A DNA stretch of 27,678 nt from Brevibacillus_F sp035644815 (GTDB lineage Bacteria > Bacillota > Bacilli > Brevibacillales > Brevibacillaceae): NCBI GenBank assembly GCA_035644815.1, contig DASQNU010000206.1:1-27678 (forward strand). The letters are read 5' to 3'. Below the pieces are notes generated by a model. The model saw only the letters and a list, made by a program, of their open reading frames with translations, was not told the origin of the DNA and did not search any database. A program made the position numbers and the translations under genes. Shown piece after piece: positions 14,441-21,475 of this stretch (within the stretch, counting starts at the first letter, position 1; each line of letters begins with the position of its first letter).

Positions 14441-16153
14441 TTACATTTCCTCTGGAGCTTTCAACCCGAGCAGACGCAAGCCTTCTTTCAGAACCACTAT
14501 GACTGCGGCTACGAGGTGCAAGCGAGACTGTTTCAACTCCGACTCTTCTGCGAGAATGCGCACGTTAGCATAAAACTTATTGAACGACTGCGCCAAATCG
14601 ATCACATATTTGCCGATTTGGGAAGGATCGAATTCTTCGCGTGCACGGTCGATGACTTCCGGGAAGTGATTGAGTAAGGTAATGACGGCCCAGGCTTCCT
14701 TGCTATCCAACGCACCTTCAGCCATTGCCACGTTTCCGCCGGTGTATTCGCCTTTGCGCAACAGGGAGCAAGCGCGGGCATGTGTATATTGCACGTATGG
14801 CCCGGTTTCCCCTTCAAAGGTGAGCATCTCTTCCCAGGAGAAGTTGATATCATTGAGACGATAGTTTTTCAAATCGTGGAAAATGACGGCACCGACACCG
14901 ACCTGACGTGCCACCTCTTCTTTATTTTCGAGGGTAGGATTTTTCTCCTCGATCACTTTTTGCACATCGGCAATCGCTTGCGACAGGACTTCCTCCAGCA
15001 AAACCACTTTTCCTTTACGGGTGGACATTTTCTTACCGTCCTTCAGCATCATGCCAAATGGGATGTGGTACATCTCCTTGGACCATTCGTAGCCCATTTT
15101 TTCAAGCACCTTGTAGAGCTGCTGGAAGTGGAGGCGCTGTTCGTTGCCCACGACGTAGATGGCTTTGGCAAATTCGTAGTTCTCGTAACGGTAAAGGGCG
15201 GCAGCCAGATCACGAGTGGCATACAGCGTAGCGCCATCGGACTTTTTAATCAGGCATGGAGGCATGTCGTATTCCTCGAGAGAAACGACTTGGGCTCCCT
15301 CGGATTCGGTGAGTAAGCCTTTCTCTTCCAGGAGGGAGACAACGCGATCCATTTTATCGTTATAGAAAGCTTCCCCATTGAAGGAATCAAAGGAGACATT
15401 CATCAGTTCATAAATCTTCATAAACTCTTTCAGAGATTCATCCCGGAACCACTGCCAGAGGTGTTTCGCATCCTCATCGCCGTCCTCCAGCTTTTTGAAC
15501 CATTCACGCCCTTGATCTTCCAGGGAAGGATTCTTCTCCGCTTCTTCATGGAAACGAATATAGAGAGTCAGCAGTTCCTTGATTGGTTCTGCCTTGACTT
15601 TCGCTTCGTCTCCCCAGAGCTTATACGCGACGATCAATTTCCCGAATTGCGTGCCCCAGTCACCCAGATGGTTGATACGTACCGGCTGGTATCCATGCTT
15701 TTCCATGATGTTGGCAATCGCATTTCCGATCACGGTTGAACGCAGGTGCCCCATGGAAAACGGCTTGGCAATGTTCGGAGAGGAGAGGTCAATTGGCACT
15801 TTGCGACCTTCGCCAACGTTGCGGCTGCCGTAGGTATTCCCTTGGGTAAGGATCGTCTCCACGACTTGCTGGGCGACGATAGCCTGATCCAAAAAGGCGT
15901 TGACATACGGACCTACTGCTTTTACCTCGTGCAAAGGTGCTCCCGTGATTTGCTCTGCGAGTTCCTGGGCAATTTGCGGAGGTGCTTTCCGCAGTGCTTT
16001 GGCTAATTGAAAACAAGGAAAGGCAATATCCCCCATAGCCGGATTCGGTGGAGTCTCCAGCATGCTTTCCACTTTTTCCTGATTAAATCCTTCGACACCC
16101 AATGTATCGAGGACTGCCGTGATTTTCTCGGCAACTTGCTGCTTGTAACTCAT
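14441..16153 (-). CDS. argS: Arginyl-tRNA synthetase
   Basis: Class I aminoacyl-tRNA synthetase that joins arginine to its tRNAs; essential and cytoplasmic. It is full length at 570 aa. The N-terminal Arg-specific domain (about 1-115) is followed by the HIGH-region motif DLSSPNIAKPFSMGHLRSTVIGN (HIGH in the form SMGH), then KKSDGATLYATRDLAAALYRYE, the KMSTRKG loop (KMSKS equivalent), and the anticodon-binding DALR domain ending RLLGLKAPEEM. AAAGGATG precedes the ATG. Expression is controlled by an arginine-type T-box leader immediately upstream. Transcription ends at the shared terminator at 14387-14426. Confidence 0.97.
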   Translation of the reverse strand: MSYKQQVAEKITAVLDTLGVEGFNQEKVESMLETPPNPAMGDIAFPCFQLAKALRKAPPQIAQELAEQITGAPLHEVKAVGPYVNAFLDQAIVAQQVVETILTQGNTYGSRNVGEGRKVPIDLSSPNIAKPFSMGHLRSTVIGNAIANIMEKHGYQPVRINHLGDWGTQFGKLIVAYKLWGDEAKVKAEPIKELLTLYIRFHEEAEKNPSLEDQGREWFKKLEDGDEDAKHLWQWFRDESLKEFMKIYELMNVSFDSFNGEAFYNDKMDRVVSLLEEKGLLTESEGAQVVSLEEYDMPPCLIKKSDGATLYATRDLAAALYRYENYEFAKAIYVVGNEQRLHFQQLYKVLEKMGYEWSKEMYHIPFGMMLKDGKKMSTRKGKVVLLEEVLSQAIADVQKVIEEKNPTLENKEEVARQVGVGAVIFHDLKNYRLNDINFSWEEMLTFEGETGPYVQYTHARACSLLRKGEYTGGNVAMAEGALDSKEAWAVITLLNHFPEVIDRAREEFDPSQIGKYVIDLAQSFNKFYANVRILAEESELKQSRLHLVAAVIVVLKEGLRLLGLKAPEEM

Positions 16154-16171
16154 TTGATTGTCATCCTTTCT

Positions 16172-16455
16172 AGAAAAAATAAAAACCCCTCGTCTCTCCG
16201 ATAGGGAAGAGACGAGAGGTATTGGTTACTCCCGCGGTGCCACTCTTCTTGCACCGTCATGTTGTCATGAACTGGTGCCGCTTTTGCGCGCTGTAACGGG
16301 CTTACCCGGCTTGCCATACACAATCCTTTCGAAAAAGGTGTTTCCGGCTGCATCTTCAAGGTGCGTTTCTCCTATCTGATCGGCTCCGGGCTTCCACCAT
16401 CCCCGGCTCGCTTTGGCTTCAACAGAAGGGTACTTTCCTTATCGGCGATTTGGAA
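16172..16455 (-). promoter_or_regulatory. T-box riboswitch leader of argS (arginine specifier CGC)
   Basis: Read leftward, this leader has the T-box elements in order: a Stem I start (GATAAGGAAAGTA), the conserved distal Stem I stretch (GAGCCGGGGATGGTGGAAGC), and a specifier region AGAAACGCACCTTGAAG with CGC (Arg) at 16365-16363. The T-box bulge AGAGTGGCACCGCGGG follows at about 16246-16231. A terminator CTCTCGTCTCT/AGAGACGAG with a T-run ends the leader at about 16218-16172. Uncharged tRNA-Arg would pair with the specifier and the UGGC bulge, favour the antiterminator and allow argS transcription. UGGC pairs with a GCCA tRNA end. Confidence 0.92.
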
Positions 16456-16458
16456 TTT

Positions 16459-16488
16459 ATTATACCGGAGCGCAAAGGGGGTATGCAA
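16459..16488 (-). promoter_or_regulatory. Sigma-A-type promoter of the argS T-box leader
   Basis: Leftward TTGCAT (16488-16483), an 18-bp spacer, and a perfect TATAAT (16464-16459). The -35 lies directly after the stop codon of the upstream 161-aa gene. Confidence 0.75.
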
Positions 16489-16974
16489 CTACTGATCCTT
16501 TTCTTTTTTCATCATTTGGTCGATTTCGCCAAGTAATTTGCGCGTCAGTTCTTCAGGATCATCGCTATCCTGCCAGTCTTGCTTGAACGACTGCAGCTTG
16601 GCCAGGATTTCTTGCTCCGTCTTGGCATCATCTTCAAGCTGGTGATTTTCCCTCGGATCAAACCACATCATCCGATCATCCGAACCGCTGCGGTAATACG
16701 GGGCCAGCCAATGATCGGGAAACGTGTACGGCTGCTCGCCGAAGATGATTCCCAGCACGTCATCCGAGGACAGGGGGAGAAAATGCTCGTACGCATCTTT
16801 TCTTCCGCCTTCCGACAGATTGATGTGGGTGAAGGAGTAGTGCAGGTAATGCTGGCCGGATTCTTTGTCTTTCACGATGGTATATGTCTCAAAATCGGTG
16901 GAAGCGATATGTTTAACGGTTTCCATTTGCTCGAGAAATTCGCTTTTCTTCAGGGAAGATAGGGTAGGCTCCAT
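16489..16974 (-). CDS. Uncharacterised 161-aa protein
   Basis: Not recognised. I chose ATG 16974 because AAGGAG lies eight bases upstream; an upstream in-frame start exists but has no such site. The product is soluble and acidic, without signal peptide. Landmarks are a Tyr/His-rich middle (FETYTIVKDKESGQHYLHYSFTH), PDHWLAPYYRSGSDDRMMWFDPRENHQ (about 97-123) and a charged helical C-terminus (PEELTRKLLGEIDQMMKKEKDQ). The argS promoter begins directly after its stop and no terminator separates them, so read-through into the T-box leader is possible. Confidence 0.8.
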   Translation of the reverse strand: MEPTLSSLKKSEFLEQMETVKHIASTDFETYTIVKDKESGQHYLHYSFTHINLSEGGRKDAYEHFLPLSSDDVLGIIFGEQPYTFPDHWLAPYYRSGSDDRMMWFDPRENHQLEDDAKTEQEILAKLQSFKQDWQDSDDPEELTRKLLGEIDQMMKKEKDQ

Positions 16975-17011
16975 GCGTGTCGCTCCTTCGCAGTGTTTCT
17001 TAAACATCCTA

Positions 17012-17041
17012 ACCATAACAAAAGAGAACTCTTTTTGGCAA
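17012..17041 (-). promoter_or_regulatory. Candidate promoter of the 161-aa gene
   Basis: Leftward TTGCCA (17041-17036), 18-bp spacer, TATGGT (17017-17012). It overlaps the downstream arm of a terminator-like hairpin from the preceding 61-aa gene. Confidence 0.4.
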
Positions 17042-17080
17042 CGCGCAAAGGCTCACGCATGTGCTCCAAGAGTTCCCTTT
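17015..17080 (-). terminator. Terminator-like hairpin after the 61-aa gene
   Basis: Leftward GAACTCTT (17075-17068) pairs with AAGAGTTC (17033-17026) across a long loop that can itself fold, followed by TCTTTTGTT. The stem is short and the loop long, so this is moderate evidence. Confidence 0.45.
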
Positions 17081-17106
17081 TCCTGGGCGGCGAATTTGAA
17101 AATGTG

Positions 17107-17292
17107 TTATTTGCGTAGGCTAGGCACCTTCTTGGCTGCTTGATAATGCAGATAGTCGGCGGCAGGGATGTGTTTGTCCAGAACGGGTTTGAATGACGGC
17201 CGGGACTCCGGAAAAAGCTGATTCATTTCCAGAAAAAAAGTGATTTCCTGTGGAGTTCCTTCAATCACCATACCGTTAATGGTCACTTTCAT
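17107..17292 (-). CDS. Uncharacterised 61-aa protein
   Basis: A small soluble protein that I do not recognise. The ATG at 17292 has GGGAGGG eight bases upstream, which is better than the longer in-frame start at 17325. The N-terminus MKVTINGMVIEGTPQEI looks like two beta strands and a turn, followed by a helix (TFFLEMNQLFPES) and a basic C-terminus (AAKKVPSLRK). The strong ribosome binding site, plausible terminator and ordinary codon use favour a real gene. Nothing in its neighbours tells its job. Confidence 0.68.
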   Translation of the reverse strand: MKVTINGMVIEGTPQEITFFLEMNQLFPESRPSFKPVLDKHIPAADYLHYQAAKKVPSLRK

Positions 17293-17419
17293 TGTGATAC
17301 CCTCCCTGCAATTCCACCAAGACATGTCCTGCTTACAAATCCAAGTATAGCGAAAAGCTGTTGAGGATATTGTCGGAATCTATCGAGGGAATCGCATTTT
17401 TTCTCGTCAGTTTTCGCGC

Positions 17420-17449
17420 AAAAAAAAAAGGAGCCTGCAAATAGGCTCC
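17420..17449 (-). terminator. Intrinsic terminator of the YjcZ-like gene
   Basis: GGAGCC and GGCTCC (17430-17435 and 17444-17449) form the stem. Read leftward, a run of nine or more T follows (17429-17420). Confidence 0.92.
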
Positions 17450-17458
17450 CGTGAATCA

Positions 17459-17560
17459 TTAGCAATCTTCAGCAGCTCCTACGATAACCAGCAAAATAAA
17501 CAGAACCAGAACGAGCGCAAAGTTATCGTTGAAAAAGTTTCCGGAATAAGAAGTACTCAT
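17459..17560 (-). CDS. YjcZ family small sporulation membrane protein
   Basis: A 33-aa peptide below usual gene-finder limits. The start MSTSYSGNFFNDNFALVLV leads into a single hydrophobic helix and the hallmark LFILLVIVGAA of YjcZ/YhfM-like sporulation peptides, usually 25-50 aa and often in multiple copies in Bacillales. It ends with an acidic AEDC instead of the common aromatic end. GAAAGGAGGG about nine bases upstream of the ATG and the strong terminator 10 nt after the stop leave little doubt. The role is unknown, but family members are made in sporulating cells. The upstream region has a weak SigE-like TCATAT, without a convincing -10. Confidence 0.9.
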   Translation of the reverse strand: MSTSYSGNFFNDNFALVLVLFILLVIVGAAEDC

Positions 17561-17674
17561 ATTGGTTCGCCCTCCTTTCAGCTATGCTTCAGTCTATACA
17601 CTTTCGTACAGATTGTTGCGGGCGATAGACCTATATGAAAAAAATTAGGCGCTGGAGTGTCAGGGCGGTTTTTC

Positions 17675-17703
17675 TTGACGAGGGGGATAACGGGTGTTAA
17701 GAT
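17675..17703 (+). promoter_or_regulatory. Sigma-A-type promoter for the metH riboswitch transcript
   Basis: TTGACG at 17675-17680, a 17-bp spacer, and TAAGAT at 17698-17703. Transcription would start near 17710, about 30 bases before the riboswitch P1 stem. Confidence 0.72.
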
Positions 17704-17739
17704 AACTTTCAAATCACAAAATACATATGTAAGCTTTTT

Positions 17740-17891
17740 CTCTTATCCAGAGAGGCAGAGGGACTGGCCCTATGAAGCCTCGGCAACCGGTGATCAGGTG
17801 CCAATTCCAGCAAAGCGATCTGCTTTGAAAGATAAGAGGATGTGCGGACTTTACGCGTAATCCTCTTCTTTTTTGTCGAAGAGGATTTTTT
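17740..17891 (+). promoter_or_regulatory. SAM-I (S-box) riboswitch with terminator, upstream of metH
   Basis: The aptamer has the conserved S-box core: AGAGAGGCAGAGGGACTGG, CCTATGAAGCC, CGGCAACC and the distal GAAAGATAAG. P1 pairs CTCTTATC (17740-17747) with GATAAGAG (17831-17838). The antiterminator pairs AAGAGGAT (17834-17841) with ATCCTCTT (17860-17867). The terminator pairs AATCCTCTTC (17859-17868) with GAAGAGGATT (17878-17887) followed by six T. These are mutually exclusive, so SAM binding, which locks P1, should stop transcription before metH and yitJ. Confidence 0.97.
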
Positions 17892-17985
17892 GCGTTTCTT
17901 ACGGCGATGGAACAACCATGTGTGAATAGAAACGAACCTGTTAACTGGCGGGTGTCAGAATGTTGCGAAAGAAGGGGTTGGCGAA

Positions 17986-20900
17986 ATGGGCAGAAGCTTC
18001 TTGGAACAATTGGAACGAAAAATTTTGATTATTGATGGTGCGATGGGCACGATGCTGCAGCAAGCAGAATTGACGGCAGACGATTTTGGCGGCGAGGAAT
18101 ATGAGGGCTGTAATGAACTTTTGAGCGTAACCCGTCCAGACCTGATCCTCCAGATTCATCAAAAGTATCTGGAAGCAGGGGCGGATATTATTGAAACCAA
18201 TACGTTTGGCGCCACTTCGGTAGTCTTGGCTGAATACGACGTTGCAGATCGCGACATTGAGCTGAACATTGCGTCTGCCAAAATTGCCAGAGAAGCCGCA
18301 GATTCCTTTTCGACAGAGGAGTGGCCACGATTTGTTGCCGGATCGATGGGACCAACGACCAAGACATTGTCACTCACAGGCGGTGCGACCTTTGAACAGT
18401 TGGTAGAGGCTTATTATCGTCAGGCAAAAGGGTTGTTGCTCGGCGGTGCGGATGTACTGCTGCTGGAAACGTCCCAAGACACATTGAATGTGAAAGCGGG
18501 AGGCATCGGGATCCGCCAAGCGTTTGATGAGCTGGGGAAAGAAGTCCCCGTGATGATTTCCGGAACCATCGAACCGATGGGAACCACGCTGGCTGGTCAG
18601 AATATTGAAGCATTTTATATTTCGATCGAACATTTGAAGCCGATCAGCGTCGGGCTGAACTGTGCCACAGGGCCCGAATTCATGCGCGACCATTTGCGTA
18701 CGTTAGCGGATCTGGCCCACTGTGGAGTCAGCTGCTATCCCAACGCGGGGCTGCCGGATGAGAACGGGCATTATCACGAATCGCCGCAAGGGCTGGCAAC
18801 CAAAATGGCCGGCTTTGCGGAAAAGGGCTGGCTGAATATCGCGGGAGGCTGTTGCGGCACGACGCCCGAGCACATTCGGGCAATGGCGGAGACATTAAAA
18901 CACTACAAACCCCGCCAAGCATCGACCAAATCATTCAGCGCTGTATCCGGCATTGAAGCTGTGTACGTCGAAGAGGACAATCGTCCGTTATTGGTAGGGG
19001 AGCGCACCAATGTGATTGGTTCGAAGAAATTCCGCGATTTGATCGCAGCTGGACAATATGAGGAAGCTTCAGATATCGCACGGGCACAGGTACGCGGCGG
19101 AGCACAAGTCATCGACGTCTGTCTCGCTGACCCTGACCGGGATGAGTACGGCGATATGGAGCGTTTTCTGAAATTCGTCAGCAAAAAGGTCAAGGCCCCG
19201 CTCATGATCGATTCTACCGATGCGCGTGTCATCGAGCTCGGACTGACATACTCGCAAGGAAAGGCGATTATCAACTCGATCAATCTGGAGGACGGGTTGG
19301 AACGCTTCACTGAAGTCGTGCCGTTGATTCATAAATATGGAGCGGCAGTGGTTGTCGGGACGATTGACGAAGAGGGCATGGCTATCACCCGCGAACGAAA
19401 GCTGGCAGTGGCGAAGCGCAGCTACGATATTTTGGTGAATGAATACAAGGTGAGTCCACAGGACATTATTTTTGACCCGCTCGTGTTCCCTGTTGGAACG
19501 GGCGATGAGCAATATATCGGCTCGGCGCTGGAAACCGTCGAAGGCATTCGCTTGATCAAGGAAGCACTCCCTGAATGCAAAACGATTCTTGGTGTAAGCA
19601 ATGTGTCCTTTGGTTTGCCGGGGGCAGGCAGGGAAGTATTGAATGCCGTCTTTCTCTACCATACGACGAAAGCCGGACTCGATTATGCCATCGTGAACTC
19701 GGAGAAGCTCGAACGATATGCTTCGATCCCGGAAGAAGAACGGAAGTTGTCAGAAGCCTTGCTTTTTGAAACCAATGATCAGACACTCGCTGAATTTACT
19801 GCGTTTTACCGTGACAAGAAAAAAGAAGCAAAGGTGGCCATGTCCTCCCTTACGCTGGAGGAACGTCTTGCCCGATATGTGATCGAAGGCTCCAAGGATG
19901 GCTTGATTCCGGATTTGCAGGCAGCGCTGGAAACATACACGCCGCTTGAGATCATCAATGGACCGCTAATGGCGGGCATGGAAGAGGTCGGCCGACTCTT
20001 TAACGGCAACCAATTGATCGTAGCGGAGGTCTTGCAAAGTGCAGAGGTCATGAAAGCCTCCGTTTCTTTCCTCGAAGGCTTCATGGAAAAATCCGAGAGC
20101 AGTGCCAAAGGAAAAATACTTCTGGCGACTGTCAAAGGTGATGTGCACGACATCGGGAAAAACCTGGTAGAAATTATTCTGGCCAATAACGGTTATGAGG
20201 TAGTCAACCTCGGAATCAAGGTACCGCCTGAGCAATTGATTGCAGCTTGTCGGGAAGAAAAGCCGGACTTTATCGGTCTATCCGGCTTGCTCGTCAAATC
20301 TGCGCAACAAATGGTTATCACAGCGCAAGACTTGAAGGCAGCGGGGATCGATGTGCCGATGATGGTAGGCGGTGCGGCGCTCACCCGCAAGTTCACTTCC
20401 AATCGAATTGCGCCGGAGTATAAAGGCATCGTGCTCTACGCCAAGGATGCCATGGATGGACTGGACCTTGCCAACAAGCTGATGGATCCGGAGCAGCGCC
20501 ACTCGCTGGTAGAAGAACTAGAGCGACAGCTGGCAGCGCTGCAAGCGGAAAAGAGTGAGCAGGAGCAAAGTGTGGAAACCAAAAAAGCTGCTCCCAAGCG
20601 CTCTGCGGTCAGCCGTACTGTTCCAGTCATGCTGCCGCCGGATACCGAGCGCCATGTGCTGCGCAATTACCCGCTTGGTCATTTGCACCCCTATCTCAAT
20701 CTGCGGATGCTGTTAGGCAAGCATCTCGGGGTCAGAGGCAATGTCGACCGGTTGTTGGAAGAAGGGGATCCAAAAGTAACGGAATTGTACGGTGTCGTGG
20801 AAGAATTACTGCGTGAGGCGCGCGAGCAGAATCTGATTCAGGCACATGGCATGTATCAGTTCTTCCCGGCGCAAGCGGACGGGGACGATATTATCATTTA

Positions 20901-21441
20901 TGACCCGAACGATCATGCGCGTATTTTGGAACGATTCAGCTTCCCAAGGCAGCCAGAGGAGCCATATCTGTGCCTCTCCGATTTCCTACGGCCGGTGGAA
21001 AGCAACGAAATGGACTATGTCGGCTTCCTTTCCGTAACAGCCGGTCACGGCATCCGAGAGCAGGCAACCCAGTTAAAAGAGCAGGGTGACTACTTGCGCT
21101 CCCATGTATTGCAGGCTGTGGCGCTGGAGCTTGCGGAAGCTTTTGCAGAACGGATTCACCATGTCATGCGGGATGTCTGGGGCTTTCCAGATCCAGCCGA
21201 GATGACTATGCTGGAGCGATTTGGAGCCCGCTATCGCGGAATTCGCGTTTCGTTTGGCTATCCGGCCTGCCCGAATCTGGAGGACCAGGAAAAACTGTTC
21301 CGATTGCTCAAGCCTGAGGATATCGGTGTGCAGCTGACAGAAGGATTCATGATGGATCCGGAAGCGTCCGTCACTGCGATGGTATTTGCTCATCCGGAGG
21401 CCCGTTATTTTAATGCGACGCCGGCTGTAATCGAGCCATAA
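17986..21441 (+). CDS. metH: Cobalamin-dependent methionine synthase
   Basis: Transfers a methyl group from 5-methyltetrahydrofolate through cobalamin to homocysteine, giving methionine. It is full length (1151 aa) with all four modules. The homocysteine domain (about 1-320) has zinc ligands Cys226 (GLNCATG) and Cys289/Cys290 (GGCCGTTPEHIRAM). The pterin-binding domain spans about 335-600 (VGERTNVIGSKKF, DSTDARVIE). The cobalamin cap and binding domain (about 620-840) has the cobalt-ligand motif DVHDIGKNLV with His721. The C-terminal AdoMet reactivation domain (about 880-1151) has RGIRVSFGYPACPN and LTEGFMMDPEASVTAMVF. A charged linker (EQEQSVETKKAAPKR) precedes the last module. The gene lies behind a SAM-I riboswitch and 34 nt before yitJ. 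Confidence 0.98.
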   Translation: MGRSFLEQLERKILIIDGAMGTMLQQAELTADDFGGEEYEGCNELLSVTRPDLILQIHQKYLEAGADIIETNTFGATSVVLAEYDVADRDIELNIASAKIAREAADSFSTEEWPRFVAGSMGPTTKTLSLTGGATFEQLVEAYYRQAKGLLLGGADVLLLETSQDTLNVKAGGIGIRQAFDELGKEVPVMISGTIEPMGTTLAGQNIEAFYISIEHLKPISVGLNCATGPEFMRDHLRTLADLAHCGVSCYPNAGLPDENGHYHESPQGLATKMAGFAEKGWLNIAGGCCGTTPEHIRAMAETLKHYKPRQASTKSFSAVSGIEAVYVEEDNRPLLVGERTNVIGSKKFRDLIAAGQYEEASDIARAQVRGGAQVIDVCLADPDRDEYGDMERFLKFVSKKVKAPLMIDSTDARVIELGLTYSQGKAIINSINLEDGLERFTEVVPLIHKYGAAVVVGTIDEEGMAITRERKLAVAKRSYDILVNEYKVSPQDIIFDPLVFPVGTGDEQYIGSALETVEGIRLIKEALPECKTILGVSNVSFGLPGAGREVLNAVFLYHTTKAGLDYAIVNSEKLERYASIPEEERKLSEALLFETNDQTLAEFTAFYRDKKKEAKVAMSSLTLEERLARYVIEGSKDGLIPDLQAALETYTPLEIINGPLMAGMEEVGRLFNGNQLIVAEVLQSAEVMKASVSFLEGFMEKSESSAKGKILLATVKGDVHDIGKNLVEIILANNGYEVVNLGIKVPPEQLIAACREEKPDFIGLSGLLVKSAQQMVITAQDLKAAGIDVPMMVGGAALTRKFTSNRIAPEYKGIVLYAKDAMDGLDLANKLMDPEQRHSLVEELERQLAALQAEKSEQEQSVETKKAAPKRSAVSRTVPVMLPPDTERHVLRNYPLGHLHPYLNLRMLLGKHLGVRGNVDRLLEEGDPKVTELYGVVEELLREAREQNLIQAHGMYQFFPAQADGDDIIIYDPNDHARILERFSFPRQPEEPYLCLSDFLRPVESNEMDYVGFLSVTAGHGIREQATQLKEQGDYLRSHVLQAVALELAEAFAERIHHVMRDVWGFPDPAEMTMLERFGARYRGIRVSFGYPACPNLEDQEKLFRLLKPEDIGVQLTEGFMMDPEASVTAMVFAHPEARYFNATPAVIEP

Positions 21442-21475
21442 ACAGAAAGTTTCTTGACGGAGAGGAGGGAGTAAC

